Below are positions 1-8,715 of a DNA stretch of 64,000 nucleotides, in pieces. The notes under the pieces were generated by a model that did no database searches, was not told where the DNA came from, and was given only the letters and a program-made list of their open reading frames with translations. The stretch comes from Shewanella sp. MR-4 (GTDB lineage: Bacteria > Pseudomonadota > Gammaproteobacteria > Enterobacterales > Shewanellaceae): NCBI RefSeq assembly GCF_000014685.1, contig NC_008321.1:3035001-3099000 (forward strand). The letters are read 5' to 3'. Positions within the stretch are counted from its first letter, which is position 1. Every line of letters begins with the position of its first letter. Position numbers and translations under genes: made by a program.

Positions 1-978
1 ATGTCGCAGCGCCTGTTGTTTCGGATTTGCGATCACGCTCTGTTGTAAGGGCAACTGCAAGTCATGGCGACTTAAACGCAGCGCGCTGTGTTTGGCGAGT
101 GTCGATAAGCCTTGATATTGATTAGCCTGAATTAAATGGTAGCAGCAAGGTGAAATCGCCAGTGCCTGTGTGCCCGCCGCTGCGGCCAATTGCAGTAAAC
201 GCACATGCAAATCGCCACAGGCATGCAGCGCCACCGCCTGTTGCGGAGCGCAAAAAGGATTAGTTTGATGAGCGGAATTGTCGCTAGTTTTATCGTTGAT
301 AGCGAAGGCGTCGGCGCAGATAAACCGCTGCGATAACTGCCATTTATCGGCAAAGGCTTGGCCCTCTTCACAGAGCATCGCCTGCCACTCGAGGCTTAAC
401 ACATCCACACCACGTGCTTTGGCAATCAAACGGCCCAAGTGCCCTTTGCCCGCACACCACTCGAGCACGGGTAATCCCGCATCGGGCAAATGCTGCACAA
501 AGGCAGTGATCTGCTCCCACTTACGGCCTTTTATATGGGCGCTAAAGTGAGCCAGCTCGGTAAGATCAATACAAGGTGAAGTAGCTGTTTCAATATCGTC
601 AGAGCTAATGTCAGAGCTAATATCAAAGCCTATATCTGAATCAATATCTGAGCTATGCGAAAGTTCGGCAAAGGACAATGTGAGTAAAGACAGATCCCAG
701 TCGTATCCTAACGCGGCAAGATCCTGCAGGAGTGCGGGAGATAAGGCATCGACTAACGCCGATTGCTCGGCATCCAAAGTATCGAGCACGGCATCATCGA
801 GTTCCCACAAGACTTTTGCTAGGGTCGGGAATTGTTGCTGCCACGGCAGTGTTTTTGCCTCAAAAGCGAGTACTTGCCATAGGGCGCGGCTCTGCTCAAG
901 TAACTTATCCAATTGGATAAAGTGCGCCTTGAGCGGCTGCTGACTCTCGAGCATATGATTGTCGTGCTTAATTACCAT
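1..978 (-). CDS. SAM-dependent methyltransferase, methyltransferase-32-like (partial, C-terminus outside window)
   Basis: The reading frame starts at ATG 978 and is open for 326 codons to the left edge, so the C-terminus is missing. A Rossmann-type SAM motif (LEWCAGKGHLGR, about residue 170), an HACGDLH segment (about 250) and SPCCYH (about 275) resemble the methyltransferase-32 / METTL25-like family, where the Cys-Cys-His stretch is characteristic. The substrate is unknown. The N-terminal ~110 residues are a helical, poorly recognised extension, followed by an acidic/serine-rich linker built from a 12-nt tandem repeat (599-658). It stands alone; DUF1289 lies upstream on the other strand. Family assignment is from motifs only; RNA or protein methylation are both possible. 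Confidence 0.8.
   Translation of the reverse strand, partial: MVIKHDNHMLESQQPLKAHFIQLDKLLEQSRALWQVLAFEAKTLPWQQQFPTLAKVLWELDDAVLDTLDAEQSALVDALSPALLQDLAALGYDWDLSLLTLSFAELSHSSDIDSDIGFDISSDISSDDIETATSPCIDLTELAHFSAHIKGRKWEQITAFVQHLPDAGLPVLEWCAGKGHLGRLIAKARGVDVLSLEWQAMLCEEGQAFADKWQLSQRFICADAFAINDKTSDNSAHQTNPFCAPQQAVALHACGDLHVRLLQLAAAAGTQALAISPCCYHLIQANQYQGLSTLAKHSALRLSRHDLQLPLQQSVIANPKQQALRH
599..658. repeat. In-frame 12-nt tandem repeat, five degenerate units
   Basis: Five units of about TCAGAGCTAATA follow each other without gaps inside the methyltransferase gene. On the coding strand each unit encodes four residues of the form xxDI (SSDI, DSDI, GFDI, SSDI, then SSDD). Unit length is a multiple of three, so copy-number change would keep the frame and alter only linker length between the N-terminal region and the catalytic domain. 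Confidence 0.75.
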
Positions 979-1265
979 GCTGAATTTGCTTTACTCTGAT
1001 GTTTTCCATTTGCCTATCTTATTGCAAAGGCCTCTTTACAGAGCCTTAAAAACAGCGCCGTTATGAAGCTACTGTTTTGAAGTGCTCTGTCGTAATTAAG
1101 CCTTTACGAATATCAAGGCGCATTTCATCGTATTATCGCTGCCCAAGGCGCTTAAAGCTGCTACTATCGCCGCTGCTTTTGTCAGCTTGCTGATACCTGC
1201 TAGCAATCCATAAGTGTGTATACGCTAAACAAGCCATCTAAAGAGAAGAGTTTTAGAGGAAAAAT

Positions 1266-1499
1266 ATGCTCTCCCCCTGCGTCGCCCGCTGCGGCTTAAA
1301 TGATGAAGATTATTGCATGGGCTGTTTTCGCCATATCGATGAGATTGTCGCTTGGCGCGATAGCAGCGATGCAGAACACGCCGCGATTATCGCGCAACTT
1401 CCCGCCCGCAAAGCCCATTTCGAAGGCGACGAAAATCAACAAGTGTTAAGCCGCGCTAAATGGCTGGAAGCCGAGGCGCGACTTGCGAAAAAAGCCTGA
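1266..1499 (+). CDS. DUF1289 family small cysteine protein
   Basis: This is a 77-residue protein beginning at ATG 1266 behind an AGAGGA ribosome site. Cysteines at residues 5, 9, 17 and 20 (SPCVARC...CMGC) followed by R-HIDEI-W match the DUF1289 signature, a family of small probable metal- or Fe-S-binding proteins with no established role. It is monocistronic: a hairpin overlapping its stop codon is followed by T-rich sequence. The neighbours on both sides are on the opposite strand and give no functional hint. Confidence 0.85.
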   Translation: MLSPCVARCGLNDEDYCMGCFRHIDEIVAWRDSSDAEHAAIIAQLPARKAHFEGDENQQVLSRAKWLEAEARLAKKA

Positions 1500-1521
1500 A
1501 AATTTCAGGCCTTTTACTTTT
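1492..1521 (+). terminator. Terminator of the DUF1289 gene
   Basis: The arms GCCTGA (1494-1499) and TCAGGC (1505-1510) overlap the stop codon and are followed by CTTTTACTTTT. The stem is short, so termination may be partial. Confidence 0.55.
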
Positions 1522-1525
1522 ATCG

Positions 1526-1888
1526 TTACTTTTTCATCATCGCCTTTAAATCGGCAAAGGGATTATAGGTCGCCGCCGCTTGCTTGGTTTCGGTAGTGTT
1601 GCCGTAACGGATCAATTCTTCGAAACGTGAATGTTCATTATCGTGGCAATAAAGGCACAATAATTCCCAATTCGAGCCGTCTGATGGGTTGTTGTCGTGG
1701 TTGTGGTCTCTATGGTGAACCGTCAACTCGCTTAAGTTTTTTGAGGTAAATTCACGAGTACAGCGGCCACAGATCCAAGGATACAATTTAAGCGCCTGTT
1801 CGCGGTAACCACCCTCACGTTTAGCGCGGTATTCCCGCTCTTGGGCTAAGACTTGATCTAACTTACTCTGGCCTGGATTTGCTGACAT
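1526..1888 (-). CDS. yajD: HNH nuclease family protein YajD
   Basis: The 120-residue protein closely follows E. coli YajD from memory: YPWICGRC, LTVHHRDHNH, SNWELLCLYCHDNEH and the C-terminal YNPFADLKAMM. Four cysteines (two CxxC pairs) form the structural zinc site and the HH...H...N arrangement is the HNH core. A longer frame reaches ATG 1927, but ATG 1888 has an AGGTG site and the upstream part overlaps the betT terminator hairpin, so 1888 is preferred. YajD is a stand-alone housekeeping-type HNH protein of unclear biological role; nothing around it suggests an intron or phage. Confidence 0.88.
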   Translation of the reverse strand: MSANPGQSKLDQVLAQEREYRAKREGGYREQALKLYPWICGRCTREFTSKNLSELTVHHRDHNHDNNPSDGSNWELLCLYCHDNEHSRFEELIRYGNTTETKQAAATYNPFADLKAMMKK

Positions 1889-1912
1889 GCTCACACCTAA
1901 CTCATTACCCCT

Positions 1913-1953
1913 AAAAAAGTGCCCCAAGGATAATCCGAGTTATTCCTTGGGGC
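1913..1953 (-). terminator. Terminator of betT
   Basis: Perfect 10-bp arms GCCCCAAGGA (1921-1930) and TCCTTGGGGC (1944-1953). Reading leftward the stem is followed by ACTTTTTT (complement of 1913-1920). It lies 23 bp past the betT stop. Confidence 0.85.
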
Positions 1954-1975
1954 AATATTTCTGAACGCAAAGCGT

Positions 1976-3952
1976 TTAGGTTACATGTCCTTGGTCGGCA
2001 TTGGACAAGTGCAAATAGTGCAGGTATTTCTCGTATTGGGTAACCACGTCAGCCAATAGCTGCTCTTCGGTATAGCCCATCACATCATAGTGTTGGCCGC
2101 CCTGCTCTAAGTACACTTCGGCGCGATAGTACCAATTGTTGCCCTGCTCTAACTCTTCACCAACCGGATTGACGATTTCAAAACAGCGCATCCGCACACC
2201 GTATACGAAGGGTTGATAGGCTTCGTTGCTGATCACCAATCGCACTTTGCCGTCGAGATACTCGAGATCCGCCGTCAGGCCCTTGGTCATAAATTGCTGA
2301 CACACCTTAGATAACGCCGGTGTCGCGACATTATTGAGGAAAATTCGCGCCTCATCTTCGGTAGGATGGGACACTAAGACTTCGATACGCTCCTCCCAAC
2401 TGATATTGGTCTTAGCGTATTGCACACTGGTGGTATGCATCTGCACACTGTTGATCTTAAGCCAATCGTCTTTCAGCGCCTTATACAGCCCCAAACACAT
2501 CAGCAGCATCACACATAAAAATGGCATGGCACTGGCAATGGCCGCAGTTTGTAAGGCCTGTAAGCCGCCGGCAAGCAGCAGCACCGAGGCCACTACCCCT
2601 TGTAATAGTGCCCAAAACACCCGTTGCCAGACGGGCGCATTGTTATCGCCTCCCGAGGTTAGGTTGTCGATTACAAGCGATCCAGAATCCGATGAGGTAA
2701 CAAAAAAGGTGACCACTAAACAAATCCCAATCCCCGACAGGAGATGCGGGAACGGCATATGTTCAAAAAACACAAACAAGGCCACGGGCACATTGGTATT
2801 CACTGCATCGCTCAGGTAGGTCGCGCCTTGATTCATAATGGCGTCGATAGCCGAGTTACCAAATACCGTCATCCACAAAAAGGTCAGCGCCGAGGGCACA
2901 AATAAAATGCCGACTAAAAACTCCCGTATGGTGCGGCCACGACTCACCCGCGCAATAAAGGTGCCGACAAAAGGTGACCAGGAGATCCACCAACCCCAGT
3001 AGAGTAGCGTCCAACCGCCCAGCCAGTCTTCCTTATGCTGATAGGCGTACAGATTAAAGGTTTTATTAACAATATCACTCAGATAACTACCGGTATTTTG
3101 TACGAAGGCTTGCAGCAACATCACGGTTGGGCCAAGAATTAACACAATCAGCAGCAGAATAAGAGCTAAACCTAAGTTAAGCTCACTTAAGCGCTTCACC
3201 CCTTTATCTAGGCCCGAAAATACTGACAGAGTCGCGAGTAGGGTAATGCCAATAATCAGCGATACTTGCACTGTGGTGTTATTCGGCAGTTGCTCGAATA
3301 AATAGCTTAAGCCCGAGTTAACCTGCAACACCCCAAACCCTAGGGAGGTCGCCACCCCGAACATAGTCCCCAATACCGCAAAGGTATCGACGCAGTGGCC
3401 AATCGGGCCATGGATGCGCTCACCGATTAAGGGATAGAGTGCGCTGCGGGGCAAGAGCGGCAACTTATGCCGATAGGCAAAATAGGCCAAACTCAGGGCA
3501 ACCACCCCGTAAATCGCCCACGCATGTATGCCCCAATGGAAGAAAGTGATCTTCATGGCCTCTTTGGCGGCGGCCAAGGTCTCAGGCGTTGCATCGGGCG
3601 GCGCCAAGTAATGCATCACGGGTTCGGCGACGCCAAAGAACATCAACCCAATCCCCATCCCCGCCGAAAACAGCATGGAAATCCAGCTCTTATAGCTATA
3701 GTCGGGTACCGCATGGTCGGGGCCGAGCTTAATATCACCAAAGCGGCTGACCATGACAAAGATGATAAAAATTAGAAAAATCGCCACGCCAAGGATATAT
3801 AACCAACCCGCCTTTGCTTCTAACCACGACTGCATGGATTTAAAAAAGTGATTGGCCTCTGTCGGCCAAATGGCGCAGATCATCACCATTAATGTGATAA
3901 AAAAGACCGACGAATAAAAAACCGGTGGATTTATACTCGACTTAATAGACAT
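1976..3952 (-). CDS. betT: BCCT-family choline/betaine transporter, BetT type
   Basis: The 658-residue protein is a 12-helix betaine/choline/carnitine transporter. Signature segments are SAGMGIGLMFFGVAEP in the glycine-rich helix and the aromatic run GWWISWSPFVGTFIARVSRGRT. The ~130-residue cytoplasmic C-terminal extension matches E. coli BetT (YRAEVYLEQGGQ, QYEKYLHYLHL), which separates it from shorter BCCT proteins. Family knowledge: ion-driven uptake of choline or betaine, often osmotically controlled through the C-terminal tail. The start ATG 3952 has GGGAG eight bases upstream. No betA, betB or betI gene is in the window, so imported substrate may serve as an osmoprotectant directly; the exact substrate is inferred. 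Confidence 0.85.
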   Translation of the reverse strand: MSIKSSINPPVFYSSVFFITLMVMICAIWPTEANHFFKSMQSWLEAKAGWLYILGVAIFLIFIIFVMVSRFGDIKLGPDHAVPDYSYKSWISMLFSAGMGIGLMFFGVAEPVMHYLAPPDATPETLAAAKEAMKITFFHWGIHAWAIYGVVALSLAYFAYRHKLPLLPRSALYPLIGERIHGPIGHCVDTFAVLGTMFGVATSLGFGVLQVNSGLSYLFEQLPNNTTVQVSLIIGITLLATLSVFSGLDKGVKRLSELNLGLALILLLIVLILGPTVMLLQAFVQNTGSYLSDIVNKTFNLYAYQHKEDWLGGWTLLYWGWWISWSPFVGTFIARVSRGRTIREFLVGILFVPSALTFLWMTVFGNSAIDAIMNQGATYLSDAVNTNVPVALFVFFEHMPFPHLLSGIGICLVVTFFVTSSDSGSLVIDNLTSGGDNNAPVWQRVFWALLQGVVASVLLLAGGLQALQTAAIASAMPFLCVMLLMCLGLYKALKDDWLKINSVQMHTTSVQYAKTNISWEERIEVLVSHPTEDEARIFLNNVATPALSKVCQQFMTKGLTADLEYLDGKVRLVISNEAYQPFVYGVRMRCFEIVNPVGEELEQGNNWYYRAEVYLEQGGQHYDVMGYTEEQLLADVVTQYEKYLHYLHLSNADQGHVT

Positions 3953-4634
3953 AAAACTCCCTAGTATTAGGCAATTCCTATTGAAATCCCTTCAATTTTG
4001 AAGAGATAGCTCAATAATAGATAACTCTTGCCTCAGCAGTATGTGATCAGGATGAAATATGCACAAATAATCCATGACAAGGGCTCGCGTCCGGCAATTC
4101 CTTGTGATGTCATACTCGTGTTAATAACGACGCCCACCTTACCCTGTTTACTCGACAGCAACATCGGCAAACAATTGACTCGATAAAAGGCTAAACCGCT
4201 GTTGTGCAATATCATTTCGAAACCCGTTGCCATCTCAAAGACAGCGAGCATCGACACCATGCGATGAGATCGCAGTGGTTCAACCTCAATGGCGCATAAT
4301 GCATGTAAACGGTTCGATATCCGCGTGTTACCGAGTGTGAGGAATGCAAGGCCGATTGATTAGTAACAGATAGCGAGTTAGGCAGATAACGAATCGCTAC
4401 TAAAAGATAGCGACTGTTGATAGCAATATTAGCTATGTACCGACGCAACCTTGCTTAAGCCCTACTGAAGCGCGTTCGAACAGAGACCACAAACTGTCGA
4501 AATAACGCTCAATATAGACACAGATAATGCTAAATAGCTCGCGCTAAATCAGCATAAAAAATGGCGACTTGTTAAGTCGCCACAAAATTGTATCACAAAA
4601 ATGCTTGTATTTGATGCAAAAAACCAAAACCAAC
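3953..4634. other. Gene-poor interval upstream of betT
   Basis: About 680 bases without a convincing gene. Two overlapping leftward frames (75 and 78 codons) lack ribosome sites and protein-like composition. The imperfect motif GATAGCGA(G/C)T recurs at about 4370 and 4410. The only clear element is the terminator hairpin at 4553-4582. The betT promoter should lie just above 3952, but no strong -35/-10 pair stands out. Confidence 0.5.
4553..4582 (-). terminator. Terminator of the DUF502 gene
   Basis: Arms TGGCGACTT (4562-4570) and AAGTCGCCA (4574-4582) with a 3-base loop. Leftward the stem runs into ATTTTTTAT. It is 52 bp past the DUF502 stop. Confidence 0.88.
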
Positions 4635-5240
4635 TTATTCGGCTTTGGTTTTTACCGTTGCCGCACTCGGCGTTTGCGAGATCCCCGCCGTTAAATTGAA
4701 GCGCATCGCCTCTTCAAAAGACCAATCCACTAAAATCAAATCTTCACGTTTGACTAGGCTAGTCACCCCCGCCATTTGGTAACTGAGTTGGAATAACACA
4801 GGCACCCAATCCCCTTCGGGTAAGGCATCGAGCAATGGTTGCGGCGGTGTATCCGTCATAATAAAGCCCACCACAAACCCGCCATTGGCCTGTTTAACCA
4901 ACACGGTTTGCTGAGTATTGGGTTTACCCTCACGATTCATTAAGGAAGCAATATCACGAATACTGCCATAGACGGATTTAAACAGCGGAAAACGCATCAG
5001 CTGACGTTCAATCCAGCCATAGAGCCACACAATAGGACTTACCGAAAACAACAAGCCCACCGCAAACACTATGGCCACGACTAAGATAAAGCCCGCGCCG
5101 ACGAAATGTTGGTTAATCCCTACCAACTCTAAAATAAAAATCCCTAAACCATCTAACGATACAAACAATGACCAAAATAACCACAGGCTTAAAGCCATCG
5201 GCAGCAGGTTCATCAAGCCACGGGCTAAGGTTTTCTTCAT
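4635..5240 (-). CDS. DUF502 family inner-membrane protein
   Basis: The 201-residue protein has two N-terminal membrane helices (about residues 10-32 and 48-72), then a conserved soluble part with PLFKSVYGSIRD, a feature of DUF502 proteins, and GFVVGFIMTDTP. The family is widespread in Proteobacteria and plants and has no firmly assigned biochemical role. It is a single-gene unit with its own terminator. The ATG at 5240 opens MKKTLARGLMNLLP with a typical positively charged start before the first helix. Confidence 0.85.
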   Translation of the reverse strand: MKKTLARGLMNLLPMALSLWLFWSLFVSLDGLGIFILELVGINQHFVGAGFILVVAIVFAVGLLFSVSPIVWLYGWIERQLMRFPLFKSVYGSIRDIASLMNREGKPNTQQTVLVKQANGGFVVGFIMTDTPPQPLLDALPEGDWVPVLFQLSYQMAGVTSLVKREDLILVDWSFEEAMRFNLTAGISQTPSAATVKTKAE

Positions 5241-5395
5241 TACAATCTCATCAAATCCAATGGGATAAAAAAAGGCATAAATTATTTACGCTAAAAAGCG
5301 CGTTAAATGCTACCACAGAGTCACTTTTGCACCAGCACTTGATGTAAGGTAAGGCGCAGAGAACACCAAACCGCTACGACATCGAGGGAAAGAAT

Positions 5396-5791
5396 ATGCG
5401 CGTGACCCGCCTAGACCATTTAGTGTTAACCGTGAAAGATATCGAGGCCAGCGTCGACTTTTATCAACGCGTGTTAGGGATGAAAAAGTCCGTATTTGGT
5501 CAGGGCCGTATCGCCTTAAGCTTTGGCGATCAAAAAATCAATCTTCACCAAGCAGGTGCCGAATTTGAACCTAAGGCAAACCTTGCCACTCCCGGCAGCG
5601 CCGATCTCTGCTTTGTGGTCAGCCACAATATCGAAGAAGTAATCAACCACTTAAACACCCTTGAAGTTGAGATTATTGAAGGCCCAGTACTGCGCACCGG
5701 CGCGACAGGCCGCATCAACTCAGTCTATATCCGCGACCCCGATTTGAATCTATTGGAATTATCCGAATATCTACCCGCCTGCGCGCTATAA
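5396..5791 (+). CDS. VOC/glyoxalase-fold protein (GLOD5-like)
   Basis: The 131-residue protein has two beta-alpha-beta-beta-beta halves typical of the vicinal oxygen chelate fold. Candidate metal ligands are His in LDHLVL near the start, His in INLHQAG and Glu in LLELSEY near the end, so a metal site looks intact. The overall pattern (VKDIEASVDFYQRVLGM, IYIRDPDLNLLELSEY-like end) resembles GLOD5-type proteins, whose substrate is not established. It is a single gene just upstream of the transposase leader; no regulatory site was recognised. Confidence 0.82.
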   Translation: MRVTRLDHLVLTVKDIEASVDFYQRVLGMKKSVFGQGRIALSFGDQKINLHQAGAEFEPKANLATPGSADLCFVVSHNIEEVINHLNTLEVEIIEGPVLRTGATGRINSVYIRDPDLNLLELSEYLPACAL

Positions 5792-5858
5792 CCCCAACGC
5801 GCTCAAATGTCGGTGTACCTTGGCAGGCGGACGAACAAAACTGGACACCCATCTTTAA

Positions 5859-5915
5859 TGGCGAGGTAGTTAAGCTCAGGCTATGCTTGGCTAAGCATTG
5901 AACAAGGAGGTTTGT
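5859..5915 (+). promoter_or_regulatory. RAYT leader with conserved hairpin and strong Shine-Dalgarno
   Basis: The leader carries a small hairpin ATGCTT-GGCT-AAGCAT and then AACAAGGAGGTTTGT before ATG 5916. The same arrangement, with compensated loop changes, recurs at 7360-7415, showing that the leader belongs to the mobile unit rather than to the local chromosome. Confidence 0.6.
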
Positions 5916-6893
5916 ATGCCGCGCCCTCGCAGAATCCAAATCAGTCTTGAAGACACTCCCTATTATCACTGTTGTAGCCGCGTGGTGCGCCGTGCATTTT
6001 TATGTGGCGATGATGCCTATTCGGGGAAAAACTATGACCATCGCAGAGCTTGGGTTGAGTCATTATTGTTTGAACTTGAAGCGGTTTTTGCTATTGATGT
6101 AGCTGCTTATGCTGTGATGCCCAATCATCTGCATCTAGTGTTACGGGTCGATATTGACAGTGCCAATCGCTGGAGTGACCGCGAAGTGCTTGAACAATGG
6201 CATAAGTTGTTTAAAGGCGATGAACTAACGCAAAAGTTCGCTAAAGGAGCATTGGTCGAGGCCCATGAGGTCAACAGGTTAAAGCATTCAATCGCCATTT
6301 ACCGCAGTCGATTATGTGATATTTCATGGTTTATGCGCTGCCTTAATGAACCGATAGCTAGGCAAGCAAATCAAGAAGATAACTGTACAGGTCGTTTCTG
6401 GGAAGGTCGGTTTAAATCCCAGGCCTTACTGGATGAAGCTGCGGTATTAGCCTGTATGACTTATGTGGATTTAAATCCTATCAGAGCCCAACTGGCTGAT
6501 ACGCCAGAACAATCCGACCATACCAGCATTCAGCTACGTATTCGGGCTGCATTAAAAGGTGAGCAGCCTAGCAATCTCCTGCCTTTTATTGGCAACGAGC
6601 ACGATAACCAACCCAATGGCATTGCGTTTTCCTTAACAGATTACCTCGAATTGGTGGATGATACGGGCCGAATTATTCGTAATGATAAACGTGGAAGCAT
6701 CAGTGAGAATAGCACCAAGTTACTGACTAGATTAAATATCCCACATGACAATTGGCTCAAACTGACCACCGAATTTGGCAAGCTATTTCATGGTCCAGTG
6801 GGCACATTGCAAGCACTGACCGATTACTGCGAACATCTCGAAAAGCGACGACGGCACTTTGCGGCAAGCTGCCAGCACTTTCACAGCAACTAA
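5916..6893 (+). CDS. RAYT-type (IS200/Y1-like) transposase
   Basis: The 325-residue protein is a REP-associated tyrosine transposase homologue. The MPNHLHLVLR segment is the HUH (His-x-His) metal motif, and MTYVDLNPIRA near residue 190 carries the likely catalytic tyrosine. Family knowledge: these single-strand DNA transposases are usually single-copy and linked to REP palindromes instead of being full insertion sequences. Start 5916 is set by an ideal AAGGAGG seven bases upstream; an ATG six codons earlier overlaps that site. No classical IS ends were seen. The frame is intact and looks functional. A decayed relative lies 1.5 kb downstream (7360-7500). Confidence 0.85.
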   Translation: MPRPRRIQISLEDTPYYHCCSRVVRRAFLCGDDAYSGKNYDHRRAWVESLLFELEAVFAIDVAAYAVMPNHLHLVLRVDIDSANRWSDREVLEQWHKLFKGDELTQKFAKGALVEAHEVNRLKHSIAIYRSRLCDISWFMRCLNEPIARQANQEDNCTGRFWEGRFKSQALLDEAAVLACMTYVDLNPIRAQLADTPEQSDHTSIQLRIRAALKGEQPSNLLPFIGNEHDNQPNGIAFSLTDYLELVDDTGRIIRNDKRGSISENSTKLLTRLNIPHDNWLKLTTEFGKLFHGPVGTLQALTDYCEHLEKRRRHFAASCQHFHSN

Positions 6894-7360
6894 CAACATA
6901 AATTATCACTTCGAAAGCAATCCTTACCTAGCACTCCCCAAACACTATGGGACGATATCGCTCGACTGAAATACACCATTTTTGAAGGAATTAGCGCAAT
7001 TTATTCTCTTAAATGTAGTCCCTGTGACTATTAATGGTCCTTATTTAAGCCATTTTAACTCGGGAAAGTTGTAGACAAACCGAAAGTGCATTATGTTGTT
7101 GATTTAAAATGGGTGGCCGGATTTATTTTTTAGGTAGGCATTCAGAACCTGAGGTATTTGAAGTTTCATTTACAAGCTTTATAAATGGTCTACATAATGG
7201 TTCAATTTCTTGTAAAGCAATTCCGCAAGAATGGGCCGGTGGCAATATTAGCTTTGTGCCGTATACCCCCTAAAAGCCATCGCACTACTCTACCTGACGC
7301 CATTCCATGGACAGAGAACTAGACTGTACTTAAAATAAACACCTCAAGCTTTAATAGCGC
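6894..7360. other. Accessory interval between RAYT and its decayed relative
   Basis: AT-rich sequence without a full gene. The end of one short frame (7109-7273) looks protein-like and is listed separately. Otherwise there is no recognisable promoter, terminator or repeat pair. Confidence 0.4.
7109..7273 (+). pseudogene. Orphan C-terminal-like coding fragment, unknown family
   Basis: A 54-codon frame reads MGGRIYFLGRHSEPEVF and ends GGNISFVPYTP before TAA. The composition is protein-like, but no ribosome site precedes the ATG and a stop lies three codons upstream. In the next frame the preceding bases read KVHYVVDLKW up to the ATG, which would fit a frameshifted longer ancestor. I do not recognise the family. 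It may be the leftover of a gene destroyed near the transposase. Confidence 0.35.
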
Positions 7361-7498
7361 GCTAGTTTTAAGCTCCTACTATGCTTTATTTAAGCATTAA
7401 ACAAGGAGGTTTATATGCCGCGCGCTCACCGCCCTCTGATAAGTTTTGAACAGCTCACTTTATATCCGATGATTAGCCTAGCGATGAGGCTCAAGTAA
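7360..7498 (+). pseudogene. Decayed second RAYT copy: leader and N-terminus only
   Basis: From 7360 the sequence repeats the RAYT leader (CTTTAAT, AAGCTC, hairpin ATGCTT...AAGCAT, AACAAGGAGGTTTATATG). The ATG at 7415 opens MPRAHRPLISFEQLTLYP, aligned residue for residue with MPRPRRIQISLEDTPYYH of the intact copy, and then stops after 27 codons at TAA 7496-7498. A following frame with DEAQVM may be a shifted internal piece (compare DEAAVL), but that is weak. The catalytic core is absent. Confidence 0.7.
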
Positions 7499-7632
7499 TG
7501 ACTAGCATTGCGCTGGCGAATCTTCTGTCCAATGACTCAAATAATCATCGGCGTGATAAAGAAACAATGATTGCTGTTTCATCCTCTGTATAAAACTATG
7601 CGAATAGATAACCGCTCAGCACACTATTATCG

Positions 7633-8715
7633 TTAACTCGCTAATGTCTCCATCCTCGCATGCATTTTTTGTGCTGCCACATTTTGTGCCGCGAGATAAT
7701 CCAGTTTTAGCTGCTTGATAATGCTAGTGATGAGGACCAGCTCCTGCTGTAACAATGGGATCTTTGACATATCCTGTGTGGGCAAGTTGATGTCCACATT
7801 ATCAAATAAATTACCAAAATAGCTCGCCATAATAAGCACTGTATTATTTTTAAACTCGATGCTTATCCCTGAACCTCGTGCGGTTTTCCGGAATAATTGC
7901 TCCAACTCAACCAATCGTTCCATCACTGCGGGTGACAATAAATAACGCGCATAATGTTGATCGTGTGAATACACTTCAAACATGGCCTCAAAGGTGACAC
8001 TTTCTAGTTTAACTCTGGGTTGCTTGATGCCTGAAATGGCATTCCCCAGGGAACCATAGTCTTGGCTAACAATGGTGTGAGATTCAAAATGAAAGGGCAT
8101 AGTGATAATCACCACCCCACCCTTAAATTGAATTTTATCCGACTTGCTTCCACGGGATTTTAAGGTTAACTCGCAAAACTCGAAGCTAACATCTTCTACC
8201 TTGCCGCGAATATGGTCTTCAGCTTCTTTCTTGCTAAAACTGGGCATAAGTTCAAAATCAGCCACGGCATCCAGATTGACACAGGAATCGGGGCTATATT
8301 GGTAATCCCCTAATTTATCGAGTAAAACAGGTAAAATTTTATTCTTATAATGGCGCTTAAATTGTATTTCAGGCAACTGAACCCACATCAAGATGCCTGC
8401 GAGAACAATCAAGCTCAGAATGCTTGGGTCACTATTTGAGGCTAACGACATCAAATCAACAACCAGCGCAGGCAAGCACAGGAGCCAGCCTAACCGCTTG
8501 GCCCATTTCTTCCGAGAAAGTTTCGTTTCAAGTTTTTCAATTCGATAAGCTTCTAGCGGCTCGAGTAGTTGCAACAGTGCCGCTTTCGCCTCTTCTGATA
8601 TCGGCGGTAATTCGGGTCGAGGGAAATCTGCGGGTAAATTCGCTTCCACTATATGATTGCGAATACTTTTCAGGGCTTCGAACCCCTGCTTTAAAGAATA
8701 CAACAATTGGCTCAT
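7633..8715 (-). CDS. DUF3137 family membrane protein
   Basis: The 360-residue protein has a charged helical N-terminus, two membrane helices at about residues 96-135 and a large C-terminal soluble domain. Features such as YSPDSCVNLDAVADFELMPSF, a GKV-DVSFEFCEL segment and YLLSPAVMERLVELE match DUF3137 proteins as I know them. The family has no established function; members are often near LemA, but no lemA is here. The start ATG 8715 follows a GGGATAAG-type site. It is monocistronic; an AT-rich palindrome sits upstream at 8828-8846. Confidence 0.8.
   Translation of the reverse strand: MSQLLYSLKQGFEALKSIRNHIVEANLPADFPRPELPPISEEAKAALLQLLEPLEAYRIEKLETKLSRKKWAKRLGWLLCLPALVVDLMSLASNSDPSILSLIVLAGILMWVQLPEIQFKRHYKNKILPVLLDKLGDYQYSPDSCVNLDAVADFELMPSFSKKEAEDHIRGKVEDVSFEFCELTLKSRGSKSDKIQFKGGVVIITMPFHFESHTIVSQDYGSLGNAISGIKQPRVKLESVTFEAMFEVYSHDQHYARYLLSPAVMERLVELEQLFRKTARGSGISIEFKNNTVLIMASYFGNLFDNVDINLPTQDMSKIPLLQQELVLITSIIKQLKLDYLAAQNVAAQKMHARMETLAS

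Noticed and set aside
278..943. Rightward frames of 90 and 111 codons at the left edge
   Set aside because: They overlap the partial methyltransferase gene on the other strand, lack ribosome sites and have Ser/Ala-rich antisense composition.
2334..2819. 161-codon frame opposite to betT
   Set aside because: It is the antisense shadow of a clear BCCT gene and has no ribosome site.
4033..4448. Two overlapping short leftward frames in the betT upstream region
   Set aside because: No ribosome site and no protein-like pattern; they contain repeated GATAGCGA-like DNA.
7479..7592. Frame with DEAQVM as a possible internal RAYT fragment
   Set aside because: Only five residues resemble the transposase (DEAAVL); this could be chance.
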